A DNA stretch of 20,155 bases from SG8-39 sp032125995 (GCA_032125995.1 JAQBBQ010000081.1:1-20155); one strand, 5' to 3'; positions 1 through 7,018 are shown, numbered from the stretch's first letter. Notes: a model not told the origin generated them from the letters alone. Program-made: numbers and translations.

Positions 1-83
1 GCATTGATGCGCTCGGGCCGATGCAGTTCAAGTTGCGCGACAGCGCCGTCGATCGCGACGCGGATGGTCTGATATTCGCTCAT
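1..83 (-). CDS. Enoyl-CoA hydratase/isomerase family protein, N-terminal fragment
   Basis: Only the first 27 codons lie in the window, with the ATG at 83-81; the rest runs off the left edge. The visible N-terminus contains IDGAVAQLELHRPERINA. This is the typical opening of crotonase-fold enoyl-CoA hydratases: a first beta strand, then a turn with a conserved R-P-x-x-x-N-A. Family members hydrate 2-enoyl-CoA or isomerise related CoA esters in beta-oxidation and aromatic catabolism. A good ribosome binding site, AGGGGA (complement of 90-95), sits 6 nt before the ATG and supports this start. The gene is divergent from the D-2-hydroxyacid dehydrogenase. The active-site residues are outside the window, so hydratase, isomerase and hydrolase members cannot be separated. 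Confidence 0.8.
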   Translation of the reverse strand, partial: MSEYQTIRVAIDGAVAQLELHRPERIN

Positions 84-194
84 GGGTCGTCCCCTATTTC
101 CGCAGCGGCAGGTCGCCCGGCCTGCGCAGGTCACAGTGTGCCTGAGCCAGCGTAGACTGCGGCACCTCGGTTCGCATGCGCTGCGGGCAACGGC
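84..194. promoter_or_regulatory. Divergent intergenic region between enoyl-CoA hydratase and D-2-hydroxyacid dehydrogenase
   Basis: This 111-base gap separates two divergently read genes and must hold the promoter of at least one of them. The minus-strand ribosome binding site is clear at 90-95. I see no convincing paired -35/-10 boxes in either direction and no strong operator-like palindrome. The call rests on gene orientation only. Confidence 0.3.
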
Positions 195-1184
195 ATGAAG
201 ATCTCCATCCTCGACGACACTTTCGACACCGTTCGCACGCTCGATTGCTTCCAGAAACTTGCGGACCATGACGTCACGGTCTGGAACGACCATATTCAGG
301 ACGTCGATACGCTCGCGCAGCGCTTGCGCGATACCGAAGTCCTGGTACTGATCCGTGAACGCACGCAAATCCGCGCGCCGCTCATCGCGCGGCTCGACAG
401 GCTAAAACTGATCAGCCAGCGCAGCGTCTATCCGCATATCGACATCGACGCCTGCACCGAGCACGGCATTGTCGTATCGTCGGGCCAGCACCCGGGCACG
501 CCCTCCTACGCTGCGGCCGAGCTGACCTGGGGATTGGTCTTGGCGGCAATGCGCCAGATTCCGCAGCAGATGGCTGCGCTCAAGGCGGGGAAGTGGCAGA
601 TCGGCGTCGGCCATAGCCTGCGCGGCAAGACCCTCGGCATCTACGGCTACGGCCGGATCGGCGCTGCGGTCGCGGGCTACGGCAAGGCATTCGGGATGAA
701 TGTCCTCGTCCGGGCGCGTGAAGCGTCGCTCGAGCGCGCGCGTCGCGACGGCTACGCGGCCGCATCGAGCAAGGCGGCGTTCTTCGAAACCTGCGACGTC
801 CTGTCGCTGCACATGCGCCTCATCGAAGCGACACGCGGCATCGTCAACGGGGCAGACCTTGCACGCATGAAGCCGACGGCGCTACTCGTCAACACCAGCC
901 GTGCCGCGCTGATCAAGCCTGGCGCCCTGCTCGCCGCGCTCAAGGCGGGGCGTCCTGGGATGGCTGCGGTCGACGTCTACGAAGAAGAGCCGGTGCGCGA
1001 TCCGGACTATGCCCTGTTCGCGCTCGACAACGTCGTCTGCACGCCGCACATCGGCTACGTTTCGGGCGATGAGTACGAGCTCCAGTTCAGCGACATCTTC
1101 GACCAGATCCTTGCCTATGCGGACGGGTCGCCGATCAACGTCGTGAATCCACAGGTACTGGCGTCGGCGCGATTGCGCCATTAG
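195..1184 (+). CDS. D-2-hydroxyacid dehydrogenase family protein
   Basis: A cytosolic NAD(P)-dependent oxidoreductase of 329 residues that should interconvert a D-2-hydroxyacid and a 2-keto acid. The Rossmann signature GIYGYGRIG lies at about 148-156. The catalytic triad of the family is present: Arg236 in NTSRAALI, Glu265 in VYEEEP and His285 in CTPHIGY. The length matches the family. The strand after the glycine-rich loop ends in LVRAREAS, with Arg173 where NAD-specific members usually carry an acidic residue, so NADP preference is possible. The ATG at 195 has only a weak upstream GGGCAA as ribosome binding site, but the protein begins directly with the first beta strand, so the start fits. 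It stands alone, divergent from an enoyl-CoA hydratase and convergent with an acyl-CoA ligase. The substrate cannot be read from the sequence; phosphoglycerate, glyoxylate/hydroxypyruvate or another 2-keto acid are all possible. Confidence 0.9.
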   Translation: MKISILDDTFDTVRTLDCFQKLADHDVTVWNDHIQDVDTLAQRLRDTEVLVLIRERTQIRAPLIARLDRLKLISQRSVYPHIDIDACTEHGIVVSSGQHPGTPSYAAAELTWGLVLAAMRQIPQQMAALKAGKWQIGVGHSLRGKTLGIYGYGRIGAAVAGYGKAFGMNVLVRAREASLERARRDGYAAASSKAAFFETCDVLSLHMRLIEATRGIVNGADLARMKPTALLVNTSRAALIKPGALLAALKAGRPGMAAVDVYEEEPVRDPDYALFALDNVVCTPHIGYVSGDEYELQFSDIFDQILAYADGSPINVVNPQVLASARLRH

Positions 1185-1200
1185 GCGATGACCGCCTAAT
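1180..1200. terminator. Short perfect palindrome holding both convergent stop codons
   Basis: ATTAGGCG (1180-1187) and CGCCTAAT (1193-1200) form a perfect 8-bp stem around the 5-nt loop ATGAC. The TAG of the plus-strand dehydrogenase (1182-1184) and the TAG of the minus-strand ligase (1196-1198) lie in the two arms. The position between convergent genes and the symmetry suit a bidirectional terminator. There is no long U-run on either side and the stem is short, so termination strength is doubtful. Confidence 0.4.
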
Positions 1201-2662
1201 CGACTGGCGTCAGCTCCCCCGCCTCGATCATCGCGGCAAAACGACCGCGATCGGCCTTCCCCGTACGCCCCGCCGGCAGCTCGCGTGCCACATAGAACAC
1301 ATCGGGCTGCTTGAACTTGTCGAGCCGCGTGCGCAAAAACGCGCGCAGTTCGTCGACATCAAAACTCGCATCGCGCGGCACGACGAGTGCATGGATACGC
1401 TGGCCGAGCCGCGCATCGGGCTGACCGACCGCAAGCGCGCCGGCCACCTTGGGGTGCGCGCTGCAGGCGAACTCGATCTCCTGCGGCGCGATCTTGTTGC
1501 CGCCGCGCACAATGAGCTCTTTCTTCCGCCCGGCAATCTCGACCACCCCCGGATCACGCTCGCGTGCGAGATCGCCGGTCGACAGCCAGCCGTCGGCGCT
1601 CACCGGATCGAGCGTCGGTTCGTCCAGATAGCCGTTCATGAGGAAGGGGCTGGCGATGCACAGCTCGCCGACCTCTCCCGGTAACACCACGCGGCCGTCG
1701 TCGCCAACGATGCGGTAGCGCACCCCGGGCGATGGCCGTCCGATGCAACCCGCGTAGCGTTCGGCATCCCGCGGCAGGAGGAAGAAATCGCTGGTCGAGG
1801 TCTCGGTCAAGCCGAAGATATCGACCAGCGCCGCTGGCGCGACCAGTTCGCGCAGGGTCTCGCCGAGCCCCTTGCCGAGCGACTCGCCACCGATCATTAC
1901 CGTGCGCAGCCTGCCCGCCGCCGCCAGCGCGCGGCCATCGTCCGCAAGCTGCGCCGGGGTGCGATCGAGGATCAGCGCACGCATCATGGTCGGCACGACG
2001 GCGACGCGCGTGATCGCCTCGGCGCGCAGCTGCTCGAAGAAGACATCGGGCGCGAAGCGCTCGCAGGGCAGCAGGCGCCCGCCGTGCAGCAGCGTGAGCA
2101 GCGACACCCAGATGCCGAAACTGAAGGTGGTATTGAGCACGAGCAGCGTGCGCTCGTCGGGTTTGAAGTCGAGCAGGTTCTGAATTGCCGCAAGCTTGCC
2201 GGCGAACGCGCGATGCGAGAGCACCGTGCCCTTGGGCGTGCCCGACGAACCCGAGGTGAAGACGATCAGTGCGGCGTCTCCCAGTATCGGCCGCACTGGC
2301 GGTGCGTCGCTGCCGATCGTGCGCAAGGGGTCCGCGGCCAGCGCGTCCCATTCGAAACGCGCGCGTGTCTTGCCCGCCACCTGCGCCACCGCGCCGTCCG
2401 GCGAGCTGCGATGCACCGGCACGACCACTGCACCGGCGAGCCAGAGTCCGAGGAAAGCGACGAAATCCAAGCCATGGTTCGAGACCCGCAGATGCACCGG
2501 CTCGTCGCGCGCCAGTCCCGCCTGTGCGAGGCGCGCGGCGACCGTCTCGGCCAGTGCCAGCAAATCGGCGTAGCGCAGCGTTTCGCCGCCGGTCGCTGCA
2601 GCGAGCGCCTCGCGCCCGGGGTTGGCCCTGGCCGTCGCGCTCAGCAGCGCGTCGAGCCGCAC
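1196..2662 (-). CDS. AMP-dependent acyl-CoA synthetase/ligase (adenylate-forming enzyme)
   Basis: A class I adenylate-forming enzyme of 488 residues that should activate a carboxylic acid with ATP and transfer the acyl group to CoA. All core motifs are visible: the phosphate-binding loop FTSGSSGTPKG (about 135-145), the A5 motif GLTETST (284-290), STGD (361-364) followed by the hinge IAGRKKELIVRGGNKI (376-391), and the C-terminal catalytic Lys469 in GRTGKADR. The chosen start is a GTG at 2662-2660, only 19 bases after the stop of the class II aldolase, with no clear ribosome binding site. Translation is probably coupled to the aldolase; the exact start is uncertain by a few codons. The two genes form a minus-strand operon. 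Residues lining the acid pocket do not point to one substrate. Aryl, fatty or other organic acids are possible, and a role in natural-product assembly is less likely because no carrier-protein gene is nearby. Confidence 0.88.
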   Translation of the reverse strand: MRLDALLSATARANPGREALAAATGGETLRYADLLALAETVAARLAQAGLARDEPVHLRVSNHGLDFVAFLGLWLAGAVVVPVHRSSPDGAVAQVAGKTRARFEWDALAADPLRTIGSDAPPVRPILGDAALIVFTSGSSGTPKGTVLSHRAFAGKLAAIQNLLDFKPDERTLLVLNTTFSFGIWVSLLTLLHGGRLLPCERFAPDVFFEQLRAEAITRVAVVPTMMRALILDRTPAQLADDGRALAAAGRLRTVMIGGESLGKGLGETLRELVAPAALVDIFGLTETSTSDFFLLPRDAERYAGCIGRPSPGVRYRIVGDDGRVVLPGEVGELCIASPFLMNGYLDEPTLDPVSADGWLSTGDLARERDPGVVEIAGRKKELIVRGGNKIAPQEIEFACSAHPKVAGALAVGQPDARLGQRIHALVVPRDASFDVDELRAFLRTRLDKFKQPDVFYVARELPAGRTGKADRGRFAAMIEAGELTPVD

Positions 2663-2681
2663 GTCGGTCAGGGTGAACCGC

Positions 2682-3449
2682 CTAGTCGGCGTAGCCCGGA
2701 CGCTCGCGATCGAGCACCCGCATCATGGCGGCGAAAAACAGTCGCTCGCGCTCGGCGCGCGGGTGACGGTCCTGCGCCGGCGGTGCCTGCACCTGGGCGA
2801 CGATCGCGTCGGCAAGCGGCGCGAGCGGCCGCCCAGTGCTCATCGCCAGCACCTGTGCCCGACACACGCGCTCGAGCATGTAGAGTCGGCGGTACGCCTG
2901 CGCGACCGTATCCCCCACAACCACGACACCATGGTTCTTCATGAACAGCGTGTGCTTGTCGCCGATCAACCGCGCGAGCCGCTCGCCCTCTTCAGGTATA
3001 TCGGCCGTGCCCGCATAGTCGTCGTCATAGGCAACCCGGTCATGGAAGAACGCGGCAGTCTGGCTCGCCGGCACCAGGCGGTTGTCGTCGAGCATGTTGA
3101 GCGCGAGCGCCCAAGTCTGGTGCGTATGCAGCACGACCCGCGCGCCGGTGATGCGGTGAACGGGTGCGTGTATGCACTGCGCCGACAACTCGACGACCCC
3201 TTCGCCCTCGAGCGTGCGGCCCGTCTCGTCGAACACGAACAGGTCGCTCGCTCGGGCTTCGGACCAATGCTGGCCGAAGGGCAGCACGAGGTAGCGGTCA
3301 CCGGTACCGGGCACAGTCACCGTGAAGTGGTTGTCGATACCTTCCTCGAGCGCGTGCAGCACCGCCAGACGGTGCGCCGCGGCGAGATGAATCTTTGCCT
3401 CGACGACCGGATCGGCCGTGCGCGACCGATTGAGCGAATGAACAGACAT
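2682..3449 (-). CDS. Class II aldolase/adducin family protein
   Basis: A 255-residue cytosolic protein of the class II aldolase/adducin fold. Zinc-ligand histidines are present as His108 and His110 in LHTHQTW and His173 in KNHGVVVVG. In true sugar-phosphate aldolases of this fold a catalytic Glu stands in an S-S-E motif upstream of the HxH. Here the matching stretch reads ELSAQCIH (87-94), with Gln91 at about that place. This resembles the adducin-like subgroup rather than L-fuculose- or L-ribulose-phosphate enzymes, so simple sugar aldolase activity is doubtful. The ATG at 3449-3447 has the ribosome binding site AAGGG (complement of 3457-3461) 7 nt upstream, in the loop of a small hairpin. 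It is the first gene of a two-gene operon with the acyl-CoA ligase and is divergent from the epoxide-hydrolase-like gene. The reaction is unknown. Confidence 0.85.
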   Translation of the reverse strand: MSVHSLNRSRTADPVVEAKIHLAAAHRLAVLHALEEGIDNHFTVTVPGTGDRYLVLPFGQHWSEARASDLFVFDETGRTLEGEGVVELSAQCIHAPVHRITGARVVLHTHQTWALALNMLDDNRLVPASQTAAFFHDRVAYDDDYAGTADIPEEGERLARLIGDKHTLFMKNHGVVVVGDTVAQAYRRLYMLERVCRAQVLAMSTGRPLAPLADAIVAQVQAPPAQDRHPRAERERLFFAAMMRVLDRERPGYAD

Positions 3450-3570
3450 AGCGAAACCCTTTTCGCGAGTGCGACGAAAATCGCCTCGAATCCGCGCCTG
3501 CGGCGCGCCTCGGTCGAGATACTATCCACGCTTTGCGCGGCGCGCGAGCGTTTCCCGTCGTCAGATTCCA
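3450..3570. promoter_or_regulatory. Divergent promoter region between class II aldolase and alpha/beta hydrolase
   Basis: This 121-base gap lies between divergent genes and must serve at least one of them. Near the minus-strand start, GCGAAA (3451-3456) and TTTCGC (3461-3466) form a 6-bp hairpin with a 4-nt loop; read on the minus strand the loop is AGGG and is part of the ribosome binding site of the aldolase gene. No convincing ribosome binding site precedes the hydrolase ATG at 3571, and no full sigma-70 promoter is obvious. Confidence 0.35.
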
Positions 3571-4719
3571 ATGAGCACGATTGCCCCTCTAGATCAGTCG
3601 GTTCTCCCACCGGGAATCCGCGCGCGCTTCGTCAGCGGCGTCAACGGGCTGACCATGCACCTGCTGGAAGCCGGCTACGAAACGGCAGGCCGCCCCTGCC
3701 TGCTGCTGCTGCATGGCTTTCCCGAGATTGCCTTCAGCTGGCGTAACGTCATGCTGCCCCTCGCCGAGGCGGGTTTCCATGTCGTGGCCCCGGACCAGCG
3801 CGGCTACGGCCGCACCACCGGCTGGGACGACGCGTACGACGGCGAACTCCGGTCTTTTCATGTCTTCAATCTGGTGCGCGACATGCTGGCATTGGTCTCG
3901 GCGCTCGAGCACCGGGAGGTCGCGGCGGTGATCGGGCACGACTTCGGCTCCCCGGTCGCGGCCTGGTGCGCGCTCATCCGCCCAGACGTGTTTCACGCCG
4001 TCGCGATGATGAGCGCCCCCTTCGCCGGCCCGCCACCGCTGCGGCCCGAAGGCGAAGCCGGTGCGGTAGGCGCGTTGCCGGGCGGCGACATCCACGCGGA
4101 CCTGGCGGCGCTCGCGCGACCGCGCAAGCATTACCAGTGGTACTACTCGACGCGCGAGGCGGATGCCGACATGCACCACGCCCCGCAGGGCGTGCACGCC
4201 TTTCTTCGCGCCTACTACCACTACAAGAGCGCCGACTGGAAGCAAAATCAGCCGTTCCCGCTGAAGGGCTGGATCGCCGAAGAGCTGGCGAAGATGCCGA
4301 CCTACTACGTCATGGAGCTGGACAAGGACATGGCCGAAACGGTCGCGCCGGAAATGCCCTCGGCAGCCGAGATCGCGGCGTGCAAATGGCTGCCCGAGGC
4401 CGCGCTACGCGTCTACAGCAGAGAATACGAGCGCACCGGATTCCAGGGTGCGCTGCAGTGGTACCGCTGCGCGACAGACCGCCGCTTCACGGCGGAACTC
4501 AAACTCTATTCGGGCCGCGCGATCGACGTGCCGGCCTGCTTCATCGCCGGCCGCAGCGACTGGGGGGTCTACCAGAAGCCGCACGACATCGACAAGATGC
4601 GCGAACGCGCCTGTACGCAGATGCGCGGCTGCCATCTCGTGGAGGGCGCCGGGCACTGGGTTCAGCAGGAGCAACCGGAGCAGGTCAGCGCACTGCTGCT
4701 CCAGTTCCTGCGCCCCTAG
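3571..4719 (+). CDS. Alpha/beta hydrolase, epoxide hydrolase-like
   Basis: A 382-residue alpha/beta-hydrolase of the epoxide hydrolase / haloalkane dehalogenase type. The oxyanion motif HGFPE is at 48-52. The nucleophile is Asp124 in GHDFGS, an aspartate as in epoxide hydrolases and not a serine. The general base is His362 in GAGHWVQQEQP, with Asp330 in GRSDWG as a likely acid. A long lid (about 150-300) contains several tyrosines, including Tyr189, Tyr191, Tyr192 and Tyr283, which could supply the epoxide-polarising pair. Epoxide hydrolases open an epoxide to a diol through an alkyl-enzyme ester. The frame is open upstream to 3469, but the ATG at 3571 gives the usual family N-terminus, and the upstream codons overlap the promoter of the divergent gene. 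The gene is alone on its strand and convergent with the SDR, 13 bp apart. Haloalkane dehalogenase activity is an alternative, though HGFPE and the long lid favour epoxide hydrolysis. Confidence 0.85.
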   Translation: MSTIAPLDQSVLPPGIRARFVSGVNGLTMHLLEAGYETAGRPCLLLLHGFPEIAFSWRNVMLPLAEAGFHVVAPDQRGYGRTTGWDDAYDGELRSFHVFNLVRDMLALVSALEHREVAAVIGHDFGSPVAAWCALIRPDVFHAVAMMSAPFAGPPPLRPEGEAGAVGALPGGDIHADLAALARPRKHYQWYYSTREADADMHHAPQGVHAFLRAYYHYKSADWKQNQPFPLKGWIAEELAKMPTYYVMELDKDMAETVAPEMPSAAEIAACKWLPEAALRVYSREYERTGFQGALQWYRCATDRRFTAELKLYSGRAIDVPACFIAGRSDWGVYQKPHDIDKMRERACTQMRGCHLVEGAGHWVQQEQPEQVSALLLQFLRP

Positions 4720-4732
4720 ACGCGCGCGCGCT

Positions 4733-5524
4733 TCATTTCGCTCGCCAACCGCCGTCGACGACCAGTGCGTGGCCGTTCACGTACGAGGCGTCGTCCGAAG
4801 CAAGCCAGCACACGGCGGCGGCGATGTCGTCGACCGTGCCGCGCTTGCCCGCTGGTACGAGCGCTCGAATCTGCTCGTCGTTCACCGCAACGCCCCGCGC
4901 GCTGATGTCAGGGACGTCGGGCCCGAGCAGCGCCTGCGAGTGGGGACGCAAGCCCGTGAGGATCGGCCCCGGGCAGACGCAGTTCGTGCGGATACCGCGC
5001 GCGGCGTACACGACGGCCATCTGGCGAGTGAGTCCGACCACACCGTGCTTGGCTGCGATATAGGCCGCACCGCCCCCGGTGCCGTTCAGGCCGGCCACCG
5101 ACGACATGTTGACGATGCGGCCTTCGCCCGCGGGCAGCATCTCGGCGAGCGCCCGCTTGCAGCCGAGGAATACGCCAGTGAGATCGATCTCGATCACGCG
5201 GCGCCAGGTCGCCTCCGACAGCTCGTCGACGTCGAAGTAGCCGTCGAGGATCCCCGCGTTGTTGAACATAATCCGCAGCGGCCCGAGCTCTTTCACCGCC
5301 CGCGTCACCGCAGCGTCGAGCTCGCTCGCCTTGCTCACGTCCGCCGCATAGCCTGCGCTGCGCCCGCCCGCGTCCGTAATCATGCGTGCGGTTTGCTTCG
5401 CTGCGGCGTCATCGATGTCGATCGCCGCCACCGCCGCGCCGCGCGCCGCGAGCATGCAGGCGGTTGCACGCCCGATGCCCGACCCGGCGCCAGTCACCAC
5501 TGCCATGCTTGCCTCGAAAGTCAT
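4733..5524 (-). CDS. SDR family NAD(P)-dependent oxidoreductase
   Basis: A classical short-chain dehydrogenase/reductase of 263 residues, the usual size. The cofactor motif TGAGSGIG is at 11-18, with Asp36 at the end of the second strand, which favours NAD over NADP. NNAG is at 88-91, and the catalytic Ser142, Tyr155 and Lys159 are in place (MSSVAG and YIAAK). The Asn of the usual catalytic tetrad (NLTG) reads IDLTG here, Asp114; this occurs in some SDRs. The C-terminus ends in VNGHALVVDGGW, the family's closing motif. The ATG at 5524-5522 has a strong ribosome binding site GAGGAG (complement of 5532-5537) 7 nt upstream. It probably oxidises a secondary alcohol or reduces a ketone; a role beside the neighbouring hydrolase or CoA enzymes is inference. 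The substrate cannot be assigned. Confidence 0.9.
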   Translation of the reverse strand: MTFEASMAVVTGAGSGIGRATACMLAARGAAVAAIDIDDAAAKQTARMITDAGGRSAGYAADVSKASELDAAVTRAVKELGPLRIMFNNAGILDGYFDVDELSEATWRRVIEIDLTGVFLGCKRALAEMLPAGEGRIVNMSSVAGLNGTGGGAAYIAAKHGVVGLTRQMAVVYAARGIRTNCVCPGPILTGLRPHSQALLGPDVPDISARGVAVNDEQIRALVPAGKRGTVDDIAAAVCWLASDDASYVNGHALVVDGGWRAK

Positions 5525-5689
5525 GATTGAACTCCTCGGTCAGTCGTTGGTTTGTGCAACCGCAGGCCGCGGACGGTCGCCTGGGGCGTCCACCCTCTGC
5601 GCTCTACGCTATATTGCGGCAATTCGATCGATCGTCACAGGCCTCGCGCCGCCGGCGGCATCGCGCGACTTTCCAGAGGACTCTTGATC
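5525..5689. promoter_or_regulatory. Divergent region between SDR and small secreted protein gene
   Basis: This 165-base gap lies between divergent genes. It carries the SDR ribosome binding site near 5532-5537 and the AGAGGA site of the small-protein gene at 5675-5680. On the plus strand TATATT at 5610-5615 could be a -10 box, but the sequence 17 nt upstream does not resemble a -35 box. A self-complementary CGATCGATCG lies at 5625-5634 just after it and could be an operator half or chance. No regulator gene is in the window to match it. Confidence 0.35.
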
Positions 5690-6067
5690 ATGAAACGCAC
5701 CGCTATCGCCCCCGCCCTGCTGATTGCCCTGCTCCTTCCGCTCTGCGCGCCCAGCGCCGGGGCAGCGGATATTGCCCTGCGCGGTGCGCAGAACTGCACG
5801 GTCTGGGCCAAGGCGCGTGCGAACAACGATGCGCGCTATGAACAGGTCTGGCTTGCGGGCTATTTCTCTGGCTTGGCGATCGGCACCGACGTCAATTTCT
5901 GGGGCAGCAAGGGGCGCGACCTATTCGAAAGCGAGGCCGCGTGGAAATGGATCGACGTCTATTGCGCCGCGAATCCGGAGAAAAACTTGATTCACGCAGC
6001 GGAGCAGTTATTCCTCGAGCGTTATCGTGTCGTGACGCGGCCGCCAAGTGACAAAGTGACCAAGTGA
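5690..6067 (+). CDS. Small secreted protein of unknown function with two cysteines
   Basis: A 125-residue protein with a clear Sec signal peptide: Lys2 and Arg3, a hydrophobic core ALLIALLLPL, and likely cleavage after Ala25 in SAGA/AD. The mature part is about 100 residues with two cysteines, Cys36 and Cys92, likely joined as a disulfide in the periplasm. Between them are WLAGYFSGLAIGTDVNFWG (54-72) and WKWIDVYCAANP (85-96). The spacing of Cys, Trp-x-x-GYxSG and WIDxYCxxNP recalls small periplasmic proteins of HdeA/HdeB-like or Rap1a/Tai-immunity-like type, but I cannot assign a family. A good ribosome binding site AGAGGA (5675-5680) lies 9 nt before the ATG and fixes this start, although the frame is open further upstream. 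Three copies of an 8-bp repeat cover its last codons and stop. The next gene, a lactonase, starts 50 bp downstream, and a common transcript is likely. Confidence 0.8.
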   Translation: MKRTAIAPALLIALLLPLCAPSAGAADIALRGAQNCTVWAKARANNDARYEQVWLAGYFSGLAIGTDVNFWGSKGRDLFESEAAWKWIDVYCAANPEKNLIHAAEQLFLERYRVVTRPPSDKVTK

Positions 6068-6068
6068 T
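6045..6068 (+). repeat. Three-copy 8-bp tandem repeat across a stop codon
   Basis: CAAGTGAC (6045-6052), AAAGTGAC (6053-6060) and CAAGTGAT (6061-6068) are three consecutive near-identical 8-bp units. The third unit contains the TGA stop (6065-6067) of the small secreted protein. Since 8 is not a multiple of 3, gain or loss of a unit would change the frame and the C-terminus. Confidence 0.75.
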
Positions 6069-6117
6069 CCAGCGGCCGGTCCTGGCACCCGCGCGACGTT
6101 GAGCATTCCAGCAACCG

Positions 6118-6996
6118 ATGCCGGTCTTCCATGCCGACCTGATGAACCCGGAAGGGCCCGTGCGCCTCGACGACGGGACGTGGCTGCTGGTCGAGATGCA
6201 CGAATCACGCGGCTGGGTATGCCGGATTTCTGCCGACGGGCGAGAAAAGACCGTACTCGCGCGTACCGGCCGCCCCAACGGCCTCGCGATCGACCGAACC
6301 GGCACGATCTGGGTTGCGGAGTCGATGAATCCGCCCTCCCTGCTGCGCATGGCGCTGGATGGCAAGGTCGAATCCTTCCTCACCGACTGCGATGGGCTGC
6401 CGTTCCTGTTTCCGAACGATCTCGCCTTCGGGCCAGACGGCGCGCTCTACATGACCGATTCGGGCATCTATCGTCCCGAAATCCTCAAAGTGCCATCACA
6501 GTGGCGCCACGGCATGGCGACCGACGGGCGCGTATTCCGCATCGACACCCGCAATCGCTCGGTGCGGCTACTCGCGCGCGGGCTCGCCTTCGCCAACGGC
6601 ATCGCCTTCGCGCCCGACGCACGCCATCTTTACGTTGGCACCACCAACGACGGACTCGTCTGGCGCTTTCCCTGGTGCGAGGACGGTACGCTCGGCGCGC
6701 GCGAGGTCTTCGCCGACGTCCTCGACCCGGCCAAGGCGCCCGCCTTTCGCGGTCCCGACGGGATGAAGTTCGGTGAGGACGGCAATCTCTATGTCGCGGT
6801 GGTCTGGCAAGGCGATGTGACCGTACTCGCGCCTTCGGGCGAGATCGTGCGTCGCATCGCACTGCATGGCAGCGGACCGACAAACGTCTGCTTCGGCGCG
6901 CCCGGCGAGCACTGCCTCTACGTCACCGAGCAGGGCAGCGGCGCTTTCGAGGTACACATAGTCGGTACCGATGGCGTACCGCTGCTGCGCGGCTGA
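6118..6996 (+). CDS. SMP-30/gluconolactonase/LRE family protein
   Basis: A six-bladed beta-propeller of 292 residues in the SMP-30/gluconolactonase/luciferin-regenerating-enzyme family. These enzymes hydrolyse sugar or other lactones with a divalent metal. The expected metal ligands are visible: Glu12 in NPEGPV, Asn160 in FANGIAF and Asp214 in GPDGMKF. The substrate-contacting Asn100 is in FPNDLAF. Repeated blade motifs such as GLAIDRTGTIWVAE (55-68) and DLAFGPDGALYMTD (101-114) recur at regular spacing. No signal peptide is seen, so it is likely cytosolic. The ATG at 6118 lacks a strong ribosome binding site, but the protein starts directly with the metal-binding Glu region, which fits a compact family member. 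It follows the small secreted protein by 50 bp and is followed immediately by a hairpin. Substrate specificity is unknown. Confidence 0.88.
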   Translation: MPVFHADLMNPEGPVRLDDGTWLLVEMHESRGWVCRISADGREKTVLARTGRPNGLAIDRTGTIWVAESMNPPSLLRMALDGKVESFLTDCDGLPFLFPNDLAFGPDGALYMTDSGIYRPEILKVPSQWRHGMATDGRVFRIDTRNRSVRLLARGLAFANGIAFAPDARHLYVGTTNDGLVWRFPWCEDGTLGAREVFADVLDPAKAPAFRGPDGMKFGEDGNLYVAVVWQGDVTVLAPSGEIVRRIALHGSGPTNVCFGAPGEHCLYVTEQGSGAFEVHIVGTDGVPLLRG

Positions 6997-7018
6997 GCAA
7001 CCTCGCCCGCGAGGTTGC
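6997..7018 (+). terminator. Hairpin directly after the lactonase stop codon
   Basis: GCAACCTCGC (6997-7006) and GCGAGGTTGC (7009-7018) are perfect inverse complements, giving in practice a 9-bp stem with a 4-nt CCCG loop. It starts on the base after the TGA of the lactonase gene. The following bases, CGTTGCGCTCGTT, have only scattered T residues, so it is at best a weak intrinsic terminator. It could also protect the 3' end of the upstream mRNA. It separates the lactonase from the polyamine operon. Confidence 0.5.

Noticed and set aside
2622..3746. Plus-strand open frame across the class II aldolase and into the hydrolase
   Set aside because: It is antisense to a gene with clear metal-binding histidines and enters the hydrolase gene in the wrong frame.
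5690..5760. Possible lipoprotein signal in the small secreted protein
   Set aside because: The Cys19 context LPLC does not fit a lipobox, which needs a small residue before Cys, and a good Sec cleavage site follows at Ala25.
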